NCBI GenBank assembly: GCA_951812925.1
Contig: OX638369.1
Coordinates: forward strand, 56,682,228-56,746,227
DNA: 64,000 nt
Source of the DNA: Calliopum simillimum
Lineage: Eukaryota; Arthropoda; Insecta; Diptera; Lauxaniidae
Direction of reading: 5' to 3'
Shown here in pieces: positions 21,469-33,085 of the stretch; position 1 is the stretch's first letter, and the number at the start of each line of letters is the position of its first letter. The translations under genes and the position numbers were made by a program. Under the pieces are notes generated by a model. That model was not told where the DNA came from and made no database searches. It worked only from the letters and a program-made list of their open reading frames with translations.

Positions 21469-22890
21469 AAATGAAAAAAATCTTGCTCCCAGGGGCTAAA
21501 AAGTTTCCTATTGGTGTAAGTATCAAGCATAAAACTTTTGATTCCGACCGGAAAATATTTGACCGTGCCTCAAGTCGGAAAAACGCGATTTATATTTATA
21601 TGGAGAAATGGGATAATAAGGAAACAATCATTCCCATCTTTGGAAATATTTAACAAGGAACAATACTTGAGTAAATAGTATCCAATAAAAAACTGGTCAG
21701 TGCCACGCCCCCTCCAACCGAAATTTGTCGTATCTCTGAAAATATTTGACTCAGGTAAATGAGGTTTGGTACATATCTAATTGGCATTGGGAAAAAAATG
21801 TTCAACAAAAACGGGCGGGGCCACGCCCCCTTATTTAAAAAAAAAACAAATTTGTTATACCTCTGAAACTATTTGGCACAGGTGGATAAGATTTGATTTT
21901 GGATAAAGTGATGCGAACACCTGTGTCAAATAGTTTCAGAGATATGACAAATTTGCTTTTTTTAGAATGAGGGGCGTGACCACGCCCATTTTTATAAATT
22001 TTTTTTTCCCAGTGCCAATTAGGTATGAACTAAACCTCATTTACCCGAGTCAAATATTTTCAGAGATAAGACAAATTTCGGTTAGAGGGGGCGTGGCACT
22101 GCCCATTTTTTTATTGGATACTATTTACTCAAGTATTGTTCATATATGTACTAAATCTTATCCTCTTATGTTAAATTTTTCCAAAGATGGGATTGATTGT
22201 TTCCTTTATTTTCATATATGTAAATAGCGTTTTTCCGACCTTTAACGGCCTGGTGGCACGGTCAAATATGTTCCGATCGGGACCAAATTTTTTTTGCATG
22301 GTGTCTATACTTAGGAGACCAAAATAAGAACAGAAAAAATTACTGCTTTTATACCAACTAAGTACCTTAAATTGCTTTAACATTTTTACAGTGCCAGATT
22401 TTGTTCACTTCACATTACCTGAAATCAAATCTTATTCATATGTGTCAAAAGTTTCAGAGATATGACAAATTTGATTTTTTTGGAAGGAGGGGGCGTGACC
22501 CCGCCCATTTTTTATTGAAAATTTTTTTCCCAGTGCCAATTACATATGTGCCGAGTCTCATTCCCCTGAGTCTAATATTTCCAGAGATACAAGAATTTCG
22601 GGTCAAGGGGGCGCCCATTTTTTTATGGGATGCGAATAACTTAAGCATTGTTCATGCACATACCAAATCTCATTCACTTATCTCAAATAGCTTCAAAGAT
22701 AGGACCGATTCTTGCGATTAAGGCCTCATTTTTTCCATATAAATAGTGTTTTTCCGACCTTCAACGGCCTTGCGGCACGGTCAAATATTTTCCAATCGGA
22801 ACCAAAATTTTTATGCTTGATACTTACACCAATAGAAAACTTTTTGGCCCTGGGAGCAAGGTTTTTTTCATTTCTAATTTTTCCCATACA
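21469..22890. mobile_element. Foldback repeat with GGGCGTGGC words (arms 21469-21900, 21905-22320, 22385-22890)
   Basis: The first arm (tgctcccaggggctaaaaag ... gccacgccccct ... tttgtcgtatctctgaaaa) is repeated in reverse complement from 21905, centred near 21903, and again in the second orientation at 22385-22890, which ends ggccctgggagcaag. Shared words include cagtgccaatta, ggcacggtcaaatat and tttttccgacctt. Two complete or partial right arms follow one left arm, so a duplication took place. No real ORF; short open frames are by-products. Confidence 0.75.
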
Positions 22891-22929
22891 ACTAATGATA
22901 GGTCTAAGGTACCCCGAGTAAAAATGATA

Positions 22930-23900
22930 AAGGGCTGAACATGGGCTGAACGTGGGCTTTTTTGCTTTTTTAAGGCCGTACGTGGTCTGTACAAAATTAA
23001 AAAAGCCCAAAAGGCTGTACACACGGCTGAACAAGGGCTGTACAAAACTAAAAAAGCCCAAAAGGCTGTACATGCGGCCGTACAAGGGCTGTACAAATGC
23101 ACAAAAAAAAATTTGTGTAGAAAACAAATGGGCTGAACATGGGCTGAACATGGGCTGTACATGGGCTGTACGTGGGCCGTACATGGGCTGTTCAATTGAA
23201 TTTTACTATTGAATTGGGCTGAACATGGGCTGTACATCGGCCGTACAATTTATTTTTTATTTTTGAAATGGGCTGTACATGGGCTGTACGTGGGCTGTAC
23301 ATGGGCCGTACATGGGCTGTACAATTGAATTTTACTATTGAATTGGGCTGAACATGGGCTGTACATCGGCCGTACAATTTATTTTTTATTTTTGAAATGG
23401 GCTGTACATGGGCTGTACGTGGGCTGTACGTGGGCTGTACATGGGCTGTACAATTGAATTTTACTATTGAATTGGGCTGAACATGGGTTGTACATCGGCC
23501 GTACAATTTATTTTGTATTTTTGAAATGGGCTGTACATGGGCTGTACGTGGGCTGTACGTGGGCTGTACATGGGCTGTACAATTGAATTTTACTATTGAA
23601 TTGGGCTGAACATGGGCTGTACATCGGCCGTACAATTTATTTTGTATTTTTGAAATGGGCTGTACATGGGCTGTACGTGGGCTGTACATGGGCCGTACAT
23701 GGGCTGTACAATTGAATTTTGCTATTGAATTGGGCTGAACATGGGCTGTACATCGGCCGTACAATTTATTTTGTATTTTTGAAATGGGCTGTACATGGGC
23801 TGTACGTGGGCTGTACGTGGGCTGTACATGGGCTGTACATGGGCTGTACAATTGATTTTTTCATATGAATTGGGCTGAACATGGGCTGTACAATTTATTT
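22930..23900. repeat. Satellite array: 11-bp GGGCTGTACAT monomers in 129-bp units (left arm)
   Basis: GGGCTGTACRT-type monomers repeat every 11 bp, with variants gggctgaacat and ggccgtacat. They are arranged in higher-order units: the word gaaatggg recurs at about 23265, 23394, 23523, 23652 and 23781, exactly 129 bp apart, each unit ending with an AT spacer (acaatttattttgtattttt). Because 11 x 3 and 129 are multiples of 3, an apparently open 219-residue frame of repeated TAHVQP runs through the minus strand. It is a by-product of the repeat. Confidence 0.95.
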
Positions 23901-24018
23901 TTTCTATTGACGTCAAAATACAATTTTTTTTTCAGTTTTTTTTTTATCATATAAAATTGAATGACAGAATAAATATGATATAATAAATTTTCAGCCAGCT
24001 ACTCAATAATGATACCTT

Positions 24019-24080
24019 TGGCTGAACTCGTTAACGTGCGTATCGCAGAACACTTGGGATTCCCAGGTTCAAATCCTGAA
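24019..24080 (+). other. tRNA-like module in the satellite palindrome, + strand
   Basis: An A-box-like tggctgaactcgttaacg is followed after about 30 nt by a T-arm, CCAGGTTCAAATCCTG (24063-24078). It is the counterpart of the minus-strand module at 24225-24298, so the two satellite arms appear to be inverted copies of one unit that includes this head. Confidence 0.5.
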
Positions 24081-24224
24081 AGATAAGCCGAAAAAGAAAA
24101 TTCTTTGAAATGCGAAGTTAAATTAAAAAGAAAAAAATGTTATTTCATTTTAAAAAAGAACAAGCAACAGGCCAATTTTGTATGGCAGAAAAAAAGAAAT
24201 AAAAAATAACAAAAAAAAAATTTT

Positions 24225-24298
24225 TCCGCCATCCTTGGGATTCGAACCCAGGCTATCAATGTTCTGAGTCGCACAGCTTAACGATGTCAGCCACACTT
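24225..24298 (-). other. tRNA-like module in the satellite palindrome, minus strand
   Basis: Read on the minus strand: TGGCTGACATCGTTAAGC (A box), GCGACTCAGAACA, then CCTGGGTTCGAATCCCAAGG (B box and T stem) and a T-run (the aaaaaaaaaa at 24211-24220). The T stem pairs over five bases. The acceptor stem is poor; probably a SINE head. Confidence 0.5.
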
Positions 24299-24351
24299 GA
24301 ATTTTTTTCTCTTCGCCCAAAATCATATAAAATAAATTTCAATAGAAAATA

Positions 24352-25195
24352 AATTGTACGGCCGATGTACAGCCCAATTCAATAGTAAAATTCAATTGTA
24401 CAGCCCACGTACAGCCCATGTACAGCCCATTTCAAAAATACAAAATAAATTGTACGGCCGATGTACAGCCCATGTTCAGCCCAATTCAATACTAAAATTC
24501 AATTGTACAGCCCATGTACAGCCCACGTACAGCCCACGTACAGCCCATGTACAGCCCATTTCAAAAATAAAAAATAAATTGTACGGCCGATGTACAGCCC
24601 ATGTTCAGCCCAATTCAATAGTAAAATTCAATTGTACAGCCCATGTACGGCCCATGTACAGCCCACGTACAGCCCATGTACAGCCCATTTCAAAAATAAA
24701 AAATGAATTGTACGGCCGATGTACAGCCCATGTTCAGCCCAATTCAATACTAAAATTCAATTGTACAGCCCATGTACAGCCCACGTACAGCCCACGTACA
24801 GCCCATGTACATCCCATTTCAAAAATACAAAATAAATTGTACGGCCGATGTACAGCCCATGTTCAGCCCAATTCAATACTAAAATTCAATTGTACAGCCC
24901 ATGTACAGCCCACGTACAGCCCACGTACAGCCCATGTACAGCCCATTTCAAAAATAAAAAATAAATTGTACGGCCGATGTACAGCCCATGTTCAGCCCAA
25001 TTCAATAGTAAAATTCAATTGTACAGCCCATGTACGGCCCATGTACAGCCCACGTACAGCCCATGTTCAGCCCATATGAAGCATCGTGTACGGCCCAAAT
25101 GTCCTGCAAAAACACCATGTTTGGCCCTTGTACAGCCCAAAAAAAGTAATGAAATTTGGCCCTTGTACAGCCTTTGTACAGCCGTAATTTAAAAA
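24352..25195. repeat. Satellite array, right arm, inverted orientation
   Basis: The same 11-bp monomers and 129-bp units as at 22930-23900, in reverse complement: catttcaaaaata recurs at about 24428, 24557, 24686, 24815 and 24944. The array degrades after 25060 and stops at the assembly gap. An open frame of about 241 residues (24354-25079) is due to the repeat length being a multiple of three. Confidence 0.95.
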
Positions 25196-25220
25196 TTGTT
25201 TTTTTTTACTCGGGAAGAAA

Positions 25221-25420
25221 NNNNNNNNNNNNNNNNNNNNNNNNNNNNNNNNNNNNNNNNNNNNNNNNNNNNNNNNNNNNNNNNNNNNNNNNNNNNNNNN
25301 NNNNNNNNNNNNNNNNNNNNNNNNNNNNNNNNNNNNNNNNNNNNNNNNNNNNNNNNNNNNNNNNNNNNNNNNNNNNNNNNNNNNNNNNNNNNNNNNNNNN
25401 NNNNNNNNNNNNNNNNNNNN
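25221..25420. other. Assembly gap (200 N)
   Basis: Exactly 200 N bases, a conventional size for an unsized gap. It adjoins the satellite palindrome, which is the likely reason that assembly failed here; the true array may be longer. Confidence 0.99.
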
Positions 25421-25603
25421 TTTATAAATATTTGAACAGAGAAGATGTTATTGTAAATAAATAGAAAAAGGGTTGTAAAATTGATGAAATTTCTATTCCC
25501 TAAGGCATTTACATTTCCAATGGTTTTCCTTGAAAAATTTTTATTTCGTTTTAATTTTCCTTTTTTTCGCTAAAAAAGTGTATGTTCTTTATGAGTTGAT
25601 TGA

Positions 25604-26170
25604 TAACATTGCACAACAAATAATGGGTTTTTGATTGTTGCATGGAAGTTTTTTTGACTCTAACTTCAGATTTGGCCCATCAGCTCTAAATTTTGAGATA
25701 TTTGAGGACAAAAACCCGACAAAGTTTATTTTTGAGGCTAGATGCTGACTCCACAATTTTTTTTTTTTACTTAATGCATAAGCTCTTAAAAAGTGTCGTA
25801 CGATGTTTCCTTGAAAAGTTATGGCCGAATTAAGATGATATCATGAAATACTATGTATATAACGACTAGCCCGAAGCAGACTATGAATTTTGTGATGCCA
25901 TCTTAAATCGGCCATAACTTTTGAAGAAAACTCATTTGAAGATCATGAGGGTAGCACTACGTTATGAAATTTGTAAAAAAAAAAAAAAAAAAAATTTGTG
26001 GATTCAGCATCACACCTCACAAATTTTCGTTTTTGTGGCTTCAACCTAAAATATCTCAAAATCAAGAGCTGATGGGCCAAGTCCGACCTCGGATTTGGAT
26101 TCTACGCCAAAAATTCCTTCAGAAATCACCTTCAGCTGCCCTGCAACAAAATCATTGTTGTGCAGTGTAA
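25604..26170. mobile_element. Foldback MITE with cattgcacaacaa ends
   Basis: aacattgcacaacaa at the left and ttgttgtgcagtgt at the right are inverted. Inner words also pair about a centre near 25888: agttatggccga with tcggccataactt, and ttggcccatcagctct with agagctgatgggccaa. There is no ORF; the A-run at about 25976-25995 and the T-run at about 25759-25770 are also mirror partners. Confidence 0.75.
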
Positions 26171-26273
26171 TTTTAATTAACTTCACAGCGATTACAAACA
26201 ATGGCATTCACTCTAGTCACTCACTGACCAAATGTCAAGCAATGATATTGACATCATTCAGTAGTATTTAGAG

Positions 26274-26675
26274 CAAGGGTGTCAGCGTTTTCAAATCACT
26301 GAGCCAAGCGCAGTCAGCGCAAAATTTTCCCTTTTACAACAACTTCAAATTCCTCGAACTACAACATTTACAAAACCTATTTTTTGTTGTTTTTTTGGTG
26401 GCTCGTGTGCAACAACAACAATATTTCAATAATTTTTTAAATTTCTGAGAACTACAACACACAAGAAAAATGTTTGTTGCTTTTTTTTTATGCGAAACAA
26501 CAAAAACATTTTTTCATAAATATTTTAATTCCGCGAATTTTGACGAGCTCGATAAAAACAACAAACATTTTTCGTGTGCGTTATAGTTCTCAGAAATTGA
26601 AAAAATTATTGAAATATTCTTGTTTTTGTAGGCGAGCCAAAATTGGCTCAGTTTTGTTCTACGCTGACACCCTTG
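26274..26675. mobile_element. MITE with AAGGGTGTCAGCGT ends, copy 1
   Basis: CAAGGGTGTCAGCGT (26274-26288) is the exact reverse complement of 26661-26675, and gagccaa / ttggctc continues the pairing. About 400 bp of AT-rich interior with CAACAA/TTGTTG runs. A second copy with the same ends and interior words (caacaacaatatttcaa) is at 51223-51809. Confidence 0.85.
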
Positions 26676-26775
26676 ATTTAGAGGGATTGAACTTTTATTT
26701 CCACGTACAAGTCAATATTTATGCAATTTCAGTTATTTTTATTTTATGTATTAAGTCATAAGTTCTCAAGAGGAA

Positions 26776-27260
26776 AAATTTCTAGCGCTTCTGATCCAAG
26801 CGCTTCAAAAGTGCTTGTCCCCATAGAAATTTAGAAGCACTTTCACAATGATTTTTATAAGGCTGCCGTAAGAACAACTTGGGTTCGAACCTAGCCTGGG
26901 TGATTTTTTTTTTACTTTTTTTATTGTTTTTTTTTTTTTATTAAAATATTTTTTATTCAACATCTCTTATTTTACTTTTCTATTTTCCTACCTGTTCATA
27001 TCATGGAGCGTTGATGTAGTGGTCTAAAGAAATGGTAAATGCAAGTAAAAATAATCTGTTTCTATCTATCACACGGACGATCGTGGATTGAAATCCTGGT
27101 GCGGCCAGTTTTTTCTTTTTTTTTAAATTTTATTGGAAAAACGCTTGCCGCAGCATTACAAACAAGCGCTTTTTCTCGTTTACAGAATAGTTCTTACGGA
27201 GCGGAAGCGCTTACTGGTGAAAAAGATGCACTTCAGATGGGTTTTTGAAGCACTTCTTTT
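26776..27260 (+). mobile_element. SINE-like element with two tRNA-like heads between inverted arms, copy 1
   Basis: A left arm with agcgcttc/aagtgcttg words leads to a tRNA-like B box GGGTTCGAACC (26881-26891) and T-run, then a second, longer tRNA-like module at 27003-27109 (A-box-like gatgtagtggtctaaag, B-box-like gtggattgaaatcc, T-run), then a right arm caagcgctttt ... gaatagttcttacggagcgg ... ttgaagcacttcttttcccc that is partly the inverse of the left arm. The right arm and the middle segment recur at 60590-61165. Two tRNA-like units in tandem recall Twin-type SINEs of flies and mosquitoes; identity is inference. Confidence 0.55.
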
Positions 27261-27419
27261 CCCCTCGAGTTGTTTTGCTGAAAAAGTCGCCTAAAAGTAT
27301 GCAACATAAATATTTATTTAGGTAGTAAAATAACTTTTATTATTTACTAATCAGTTGACCAATTGACGTCATACTTGAGTCATCTAAGAATGTAGATGAT
27401 GTGCTCCTTAAGTTTTGTG

Positions 27420-27720
27420 GAAAAACTAAATAAAAACTAATTTTTCATAATTGAAAAAGGATTTATTGCTTCTCAAAATTTGCACCATGAGCATCAATAC
27501 ACCTTTTTTGAATGAAACGATGAATTTATTCACAAAAAAAAAATCTGTGCTCACTTTCGGTACTGATTTCAAATCTGGCAAGCATTTGTTTTCTATCAGG
27601 GCTGTGATCGGAGTAATTCTTGTTTGCAAAAGCAGAAAACAATATATTCAGACAGAAGTCGTTTATCCAGGAAGTTGTGTAGTTCACTTTTGCCTACAGC
27701 ATCGAATAACACTATCTTCC
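27420..27720 (-). pseudogene. Mariner transposase C-terminal relic
   Basis: On the minus strand QKRCIDAHGANFEKQ followed by a stop (ending near 27466) is the C-terminus of a mariner-type transposase; a degraded MLARFEISTESEHRFF segment precedes it. Upstream sequence cannot be aligned and no inverted ends were found. A decayed, partial copy. Confidence 0.6.
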
Positions 27721-28369
27721 ACCTTAAACCATACCTTTAACTTTTCTGAGATATCCACATTGAAGTAAAGGTATAGCAGATCCATACAAATTTAATGCTA
27801 TCACACTCATTTTGAATCCTTTGAGTTGATTTTATATAAATTTCTCATCGATTCATGAATAAAATGGGCTGAACCTTTTAACACCCTATAACTAAGACAT
27901 TAAAGAAACCGCAAATTAGTTAAAATTTATAATTTGTGTTCTATCGACTAATTTATTGCGCAATCAATGAATATTTAACAATATTCATGGCTTTGTTGTA
28001 ATGTCAAGACATGTCTAGGTATAAATTAAATTAAAGTTAAAAAAATTGCCGCACCATGAGTATCATGATAAATAAAAATTTGTTTCTGAAAAGCAAATAA
28101 CGATTATAATACTTGAACAGTCATATTGTAGGAATTGAGAGGTATATACAATATAGTATTATCAAACTGAAATTAAGGTTACTAAATAAATGTAAGTAGA
28201 TATGATACATTTTTATTGAACTAATTAAACAGTCATTTTTGCAATTTTTCAACAACAGACTCAAACAAGTGTTAACATGTTAATTGATTACATATTTTTC
28301 GGATATTTCCACATACATATTTATATATGAAAATATAGCCTCATCAGATCAGTTTTATTTAGTTCTAGT

Positions 28370-28450
28370 CAGAAACCACACTCGAACTCTTGACTCCGGT
28401 TTTCTAATGAAAGAGAACGCGGTGCTTCACCACTTAGGCTATTGCCAAGG
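28370..28450 (-). other. tRNA-like sequence, minus strand
   Basis: Read on the minus strand: ggcaatagcctaagtggtgaagc (A-box-like), then an anticodon-like part, then gagttcgagtgtgg (B-box-like). The arms contain mismatches, so it is probably a tRNA-derived remnant. It is not flanked by obvious inverted arms. Confidence 0.4.
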
Positions 28451-28605
28451 ACAAATTCCTCTGTACAAGAACACTATATGTATAGATCGTAAAGCTCACT
28501 AGCGCCGTCTGTTGTGAAAAACTGCCAAATTGTTTTTAGTTGGTAACACACTTTGGTTTTGAGACATGCTACGCTAGCTACAATTAAAACCTATTGTACA
28601 AGAGC

Positions 28606-28717
28606 GGATTTTTTGTCCACATGCAATGCAGGCTCTCGAAATTACGAGAATTTTAATGATAGATAGGCAGATTCCAGGCACGTTCGAGGGCATACATTGC
28701 ATGTGGACAAAAAATCC
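28606..28717. mobile_element. 112-bp hairpin MITE
   Basis: GGATTTTTTGTCCACATGCA at 28606-28625 is repeated inverted, TGCATGTGGACAAAAAATCC, up to 28717, leaving a loop of about 66 bp. Short, palindromic and without coding, it fits a minimal MITE. Confidence 0.75.
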
Positions 28718-29514
28718 TTTTTTAAATTTGAAAATTTATTTAGTTATAAAAATAAGTCTTATTAATTGGTCATAAAAGAACCAACTAATTTTCGATATTC
28801 TTTAACACTATTTTTTAATAATTTCTTGTATGCAGAGTCCTTTATTCACAGAATAAACACACAAAGTACATATGTATGTATGTGCTCATGCAACCTTCTA
28901 AATAAATCTCATTAAAGTATGTATGGTGGTACCTTACTTCAGAACTAAATATAGGAAATGCCATTGATGTGTCACACACATACATACATTTAAAGGCGAT
29001 TTCAAAAAACAGATACAAAATGTAACCAAGATTAAGTTAAAAAATAATAATAATAATAGTAATAACAAAATGAAAAGATGACAGATTTTTTTCTTTTTTG
29101 GAGTGAAAAATATTTAAGCTCAATATTGGATTTCTTAATGTGGTTTCGCAAATATGACAAGTGTTTTATTTTATTGATGTCAATACTAAAGGCATAAATT
29201 TTGAAGTGGATTCATCAAGTGACAAATAACCTTAATAATCTCAAGGCTGCGCACAATGTAGACGCTTCTTTATTCAAGGCTTTTAAGCAATAAATACATT
29301 TATGTATGTACATAAATATGAAGAATGTTTTAAAGAAAACTCTTCAAAGATAAGTCCTAAAAAATTTTTGTAAGCACACGCATAAATTGCATTTATTTAG
29401 TGAGTATTTGCGCAATATCAAAATACCTTTGAGGTTAATGATTGCATGAGGCAATAAAAAAACAATTTTTTTATATCTGAATATATGAAGGAATTATCTT
29501 TATCTGAAAAAAAT

Positions 29515-30230
29515 CCACTACACTCTCTCCTTTAGTGGCAACTTCTCTCATTAATTTCGTTAGTAGACATTTACCCCTAATACCTTTGCTCATTAATCCT
29601 CAAGACAAGTGCGGCTAATTTTATTTAACCAATAACTTCGGCTTATGTATCCCTAACCCTGCAGCACCTTAAACCAATAAAAGCTTAACCAGTAAGCCCC
29701 TGACCAATAAACCGATCCATTTTGACTTTAAATAGACCATACTTTCAATTAAGCAAACAAACTTTTGATAGTTAATTTAGTTCTTCTAAAACTAAACTCC
29801 TTATTAAACCTTTAATTCATTAATCTTTGAACCATTTAATCTGTATACTTTTAAATTCATTAACCCGTCACCCCGTTTACCCATCACTTTTTCAACCACT
29901 ACTAATAACTTTTCAATAAATTAGCCTTAAGTATAAAAATATATTAACCCATACCTCGTGAATCCATATAAACCTTTAAATCCGTTAACACCTCTAAACA
30001 TTTAATCCCCAGCTCATTTAACTATTATTCCATTAATCTTTCTGCCACTTAACCTATGTAAGTACATATATAAGTACCTTCAAACTCATTAACACCTCGT
30101 CCCATTAAACCCAAACAATCTTTTAAGAAATAAAATTTTTAGACTTAGGGCTAGACCACATATACATATTTCAACCCATTAACCTTGAGTCCATATACAA
30201 ACCTCATAGCTCCTGAATCCATAAAAGAGT
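29515..30230. repeat. Degenerate CATTAAYC-type repeat, strongly G-poor on + strand
   Basis: Words such as cattaacc, cattaatc, ccaataa and catttaat recur at irregular spacing of about 15-30 bp for 700 bp. The + strand has about 3 G to 15 C per 60 bases in the lines counted, far more skewed than the flanks. It looks like an old decayed minisatellite. No ORF of note. Confidence 0.5.
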
Positions 30231-31959
30231 TCTTAAGTGTCATTCTGATTACTATATCTACAGAAATAGATCTGACGCGTCATACAACTGTCATGACGTC
30301 TGTCAAAATGCATCTAATTTACTTGGCGCGATACATTTTACCATACATTCTAATAAGTTTATTTTCGAGTGTAACGCCACTGTCTTTGATAATATTAATT
30401 TGTCACAGAATGTCATCATATCAAACATTGGTATCATGTTGCTCTCATAAACTGTGTGTTCATTTTTATGAAAGAGAGATTGAAAGAAACATTTGCAAAT
30501 TAATCTACTGGGGTTTTATGTTACGCACATTGCCGAACAGCTGATTTGTTGATAACCCATAATACATAAATGGTATAGGTAACTGCGTCAAATATCCGTT
30601 CTCATTTTCCACACACTTATACACTCATATACAACCACGCTCTCTCTCTGTCTCTCTCTCTCTAGATTTTCTAACACAAAATTCTCGCATTTAATTTACC
30701 CCATGCATGAGGCAATGCACTTGCACTGAGTGCAGTTCTATCGTGCACTCTATGGATTCTTTCTCTCATTGAAGTTGTTCCAATGAGCAAATTTTGAAAT
30801 TCTTAGGTGGCCTGGCTCAGTGCTTCTGAAAGAAAAGTTAACGACCCATTAGTACTTACGTCGATTTCATGGAAAATTAATTTTATTTTAGTCGTAAATG
30901 ATTTTCTCCTAGAATTCTGCTCTGAAAAGTTTTTCCAAATACAATCTTAAAAACACAAATTCCGCAAACTGCCATTTTTGATAAAATATTGTTTTCCTCT
31001 CCTTTTTCTATTCAGTGTCGAAATGGGAACGAAAAGTATAGTTTATGAGAAAATATTGTCTTCCCTTTCTTTGAACTTTTAGCTTCATGACACTAACCGA
31101 CTCAGGATTTTGTATCTGCTTTACCATAGACTTCTAACTAATCAAAATCTGAGTCCATGTTCAAAATTGACCATAGCTCATTAATTTAATTAATTTAATT
31201 TGCTTAGTTTTTTACTTTGGATCCAGAGGCAATATTCATGAATAAATTTTCAACATACCTATTTTATCCTATTTATCTAAAAAACCTGTCCAAACCATAA
31301 ACACCAATTTTCCGTAATGTATTGGAGACGAATCTCAAGTCACAGCAAATGCGACCGTCCTAAAGTTCATGAAAACTGTAACTGGAACATAAATATGTGA
31401 ATCATGAACTGATCCAAGAGGGGCTAAAGGACAAAAGAAACCTAAGAAATCAGTCATAAATATGTAGATTTCGGGCAAAAAGTGATAGGTGGAAAATTTA
31501 TTCTGTAATAAGTATAAAATCTGTACATGATAAAGGGGCACTCTAGAAATCTGTTTCGGTCCAATTATTCGAAATAATATTTTATTCACGAGAAATAGAC
31601 TTTGTTTATTCAGTAAGATCTTAAAATAGAACCAATTTTTAGATTCATTAAGAACTGCAGTCGTAATGTTGATTCTATACACGAAGAAGGAAAATACATT
31701 ATTTTCGACAAAAACTTTTTTTTTTTTTTGGATCTGAGTAGTTTAAATATAGTAAATTTATCTTAGATCTTTTTTGCACGATACAAGAATTTAATAGCCT
31801 TTTAAAAAAAGGTCTTAGGAGGCTAAGTACTTATGGAAAATAATCTTATTGAGCACTGTTAACAAACAGCTTTTTTTACTTCTAAAAAACAAAACTTAGA
31901 TCTTAAGTTTTCAGGGGCCAGATATTTTCCACATTGCAGTCAATAAATTATCAATCCTA
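30231..31959. other. Intergenic, no gene seen
   Basis: Contains a CT microsatellite (30638-30665) and otherwise unremarkable AT-rich sequence. The open frames at 30185-30544 and 31335-31682 show no recognisable domain and no splice context. Confidence 0.4.
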
Positions 31960-32235
31960 CACGGAGGAAAAAAATAGTACTTGCTACTTTATTTCTCATA
32001 AATTTTACCAGAATTTCAAATCAGAATAGTGACAATAGTGAAGTAAGATTCACCTTACTGTTTTAGTCAATTCAGAGTGTATGTTTCCTAGTAATTTTTA
32101 TGAAAAAATTGGCGTGATATTTACCTTACTGTATAGTTCAAACAACAACAAAAAAAAACTAGTAAGAGTAAAAAATTTGGCCTGGCCAAACATTAAATAC
32201 CCTACACTGCAGTATTTTTCAAATTTTGCTCATAT

Positions 32236-32830
32236 GGGAGTTGCTACGCCCTCTTGTCCGAGGTCACCCAGTTTTTGTTCAGCGCTTGCATTTATAGTTT
32301 TTAGTGTCTGAGTGAAAAACTTCTTCAGTAAAGCGTTTTGAAGCTTTTGCTTATATAGGAGGTGCCACGCCCTCTTGACCGAGTTCGTCTAGTTTTAGCT
32401 TAGAGCGTGCATTTATAGTATTTAGTATTTGAGTGAAGCTTGGTTCGACTATCTCAAGAAACTGTTTCAGTATAGCATTTTGAAACTTTTGCTTATGTGG
32501 GAGGTACCACGCCCCCTTGTCCGATTTCACCCAATTTTTGTTGAGAGCTTTCATTTATGATTCTTAGTGTCTGAGTCAAATTTGATTCGAATATTTAAAA
32601 AAACGCTTTCAGTATAGCGTTTTTAAGCATTTGCTTATATGGGAGGTGCCACGCCCTCTTGTCCGAATTCGCTTAGTTTTTCCTCAGATCTTGCGCTTAC
32701 AATTTTTAATATTAATGCGTATTTTGGTTGCATTGTCGTGAAAAAAACCCCTAAAATTGCATTTTGAATATATTTTTTGTATGGGCGGTAGGCGTGTCCG
32801 TTGACCGATTTCGCTCATTTTCAATCCCCC
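32236..32830. repeat. Tandem repeat with GGGAGGTGCCACGCCC words, period 121-142 bp
   Basis: Units begin near 32236, 32357, 32499 and 32641 with tatgggaggtgccacgccct, then tgtccga, tgcatttatagt and ttagtgtctgagt. The first unit is shorter (121 against 142 bp). The same GGCGTGGC vocabulary occurs at 21.7-22.6, 48.9-49.3 and 56.8-58.2 kb. Confidence 0.75.
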
Positions 32831-33000
32831 GAGCTAACTTTGGTGACGAAGGCAGTCAGCCAGACAGACGGACATGGCTATATCGACTCAGGAGGTGACG
32901 CTGATCAAGAATATATATACTTTTCTATATCTGCCACGCCTCCTTCTCTGCGTTACAAACGGAAGGAAAAAGTGAATATACCCTGGGTGTAGGGTATAAT
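32830..33000. mobile_element. mini-me/DINE-like core, + orientation
   Basis: Contains agccagacagacggacatgg, a GTCY-type tract in reverse, then ctgatcaagaatatatatac, a TA run, and a terminal short palindrome around accctgggtgtagggt. These are the core features of dipteran mini-me/DINE-type (Helitron-like) repeats. The inverted equivalent is at 57715-57880. Confidence 0.6.
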
Positions 33001-33002
33001 TA

Positions 33003-33085
33003 ACTGAGCGGCGCTGGGGTACGAACCCAGGCCCTTCCGTATGATAGTCAGATACATATCCTCTGAGCTGCTTACGCATGTGATG
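33003..33085 (-). other. tRNA-like sequence with well-formed T arm
   Basis: On the minus strand: AGCAGCTCAGAGGATATG (D-arm/A box), TCTGACTATCATACGGA (anticodon-like stem-loop with one mismatch and a U before the loop triplet), then CTGGG-TTCGTAC-CCCAG (perfect five-pair T stem). The acceptor ends do not pair fully. This is the best-preserved tRNA-like module in the window but still probably a SINE or pseudogene. Confidence 0.5.

Noticed and set aside
23192..25079. Long open frames (219 and 241 residues) rich in TAHVQP/TYSPR repeats
   Set aside because: Both lie wholly in the 11-bp/129-bp satellite; the repeat length makes every frame open. No start context or codon bias.
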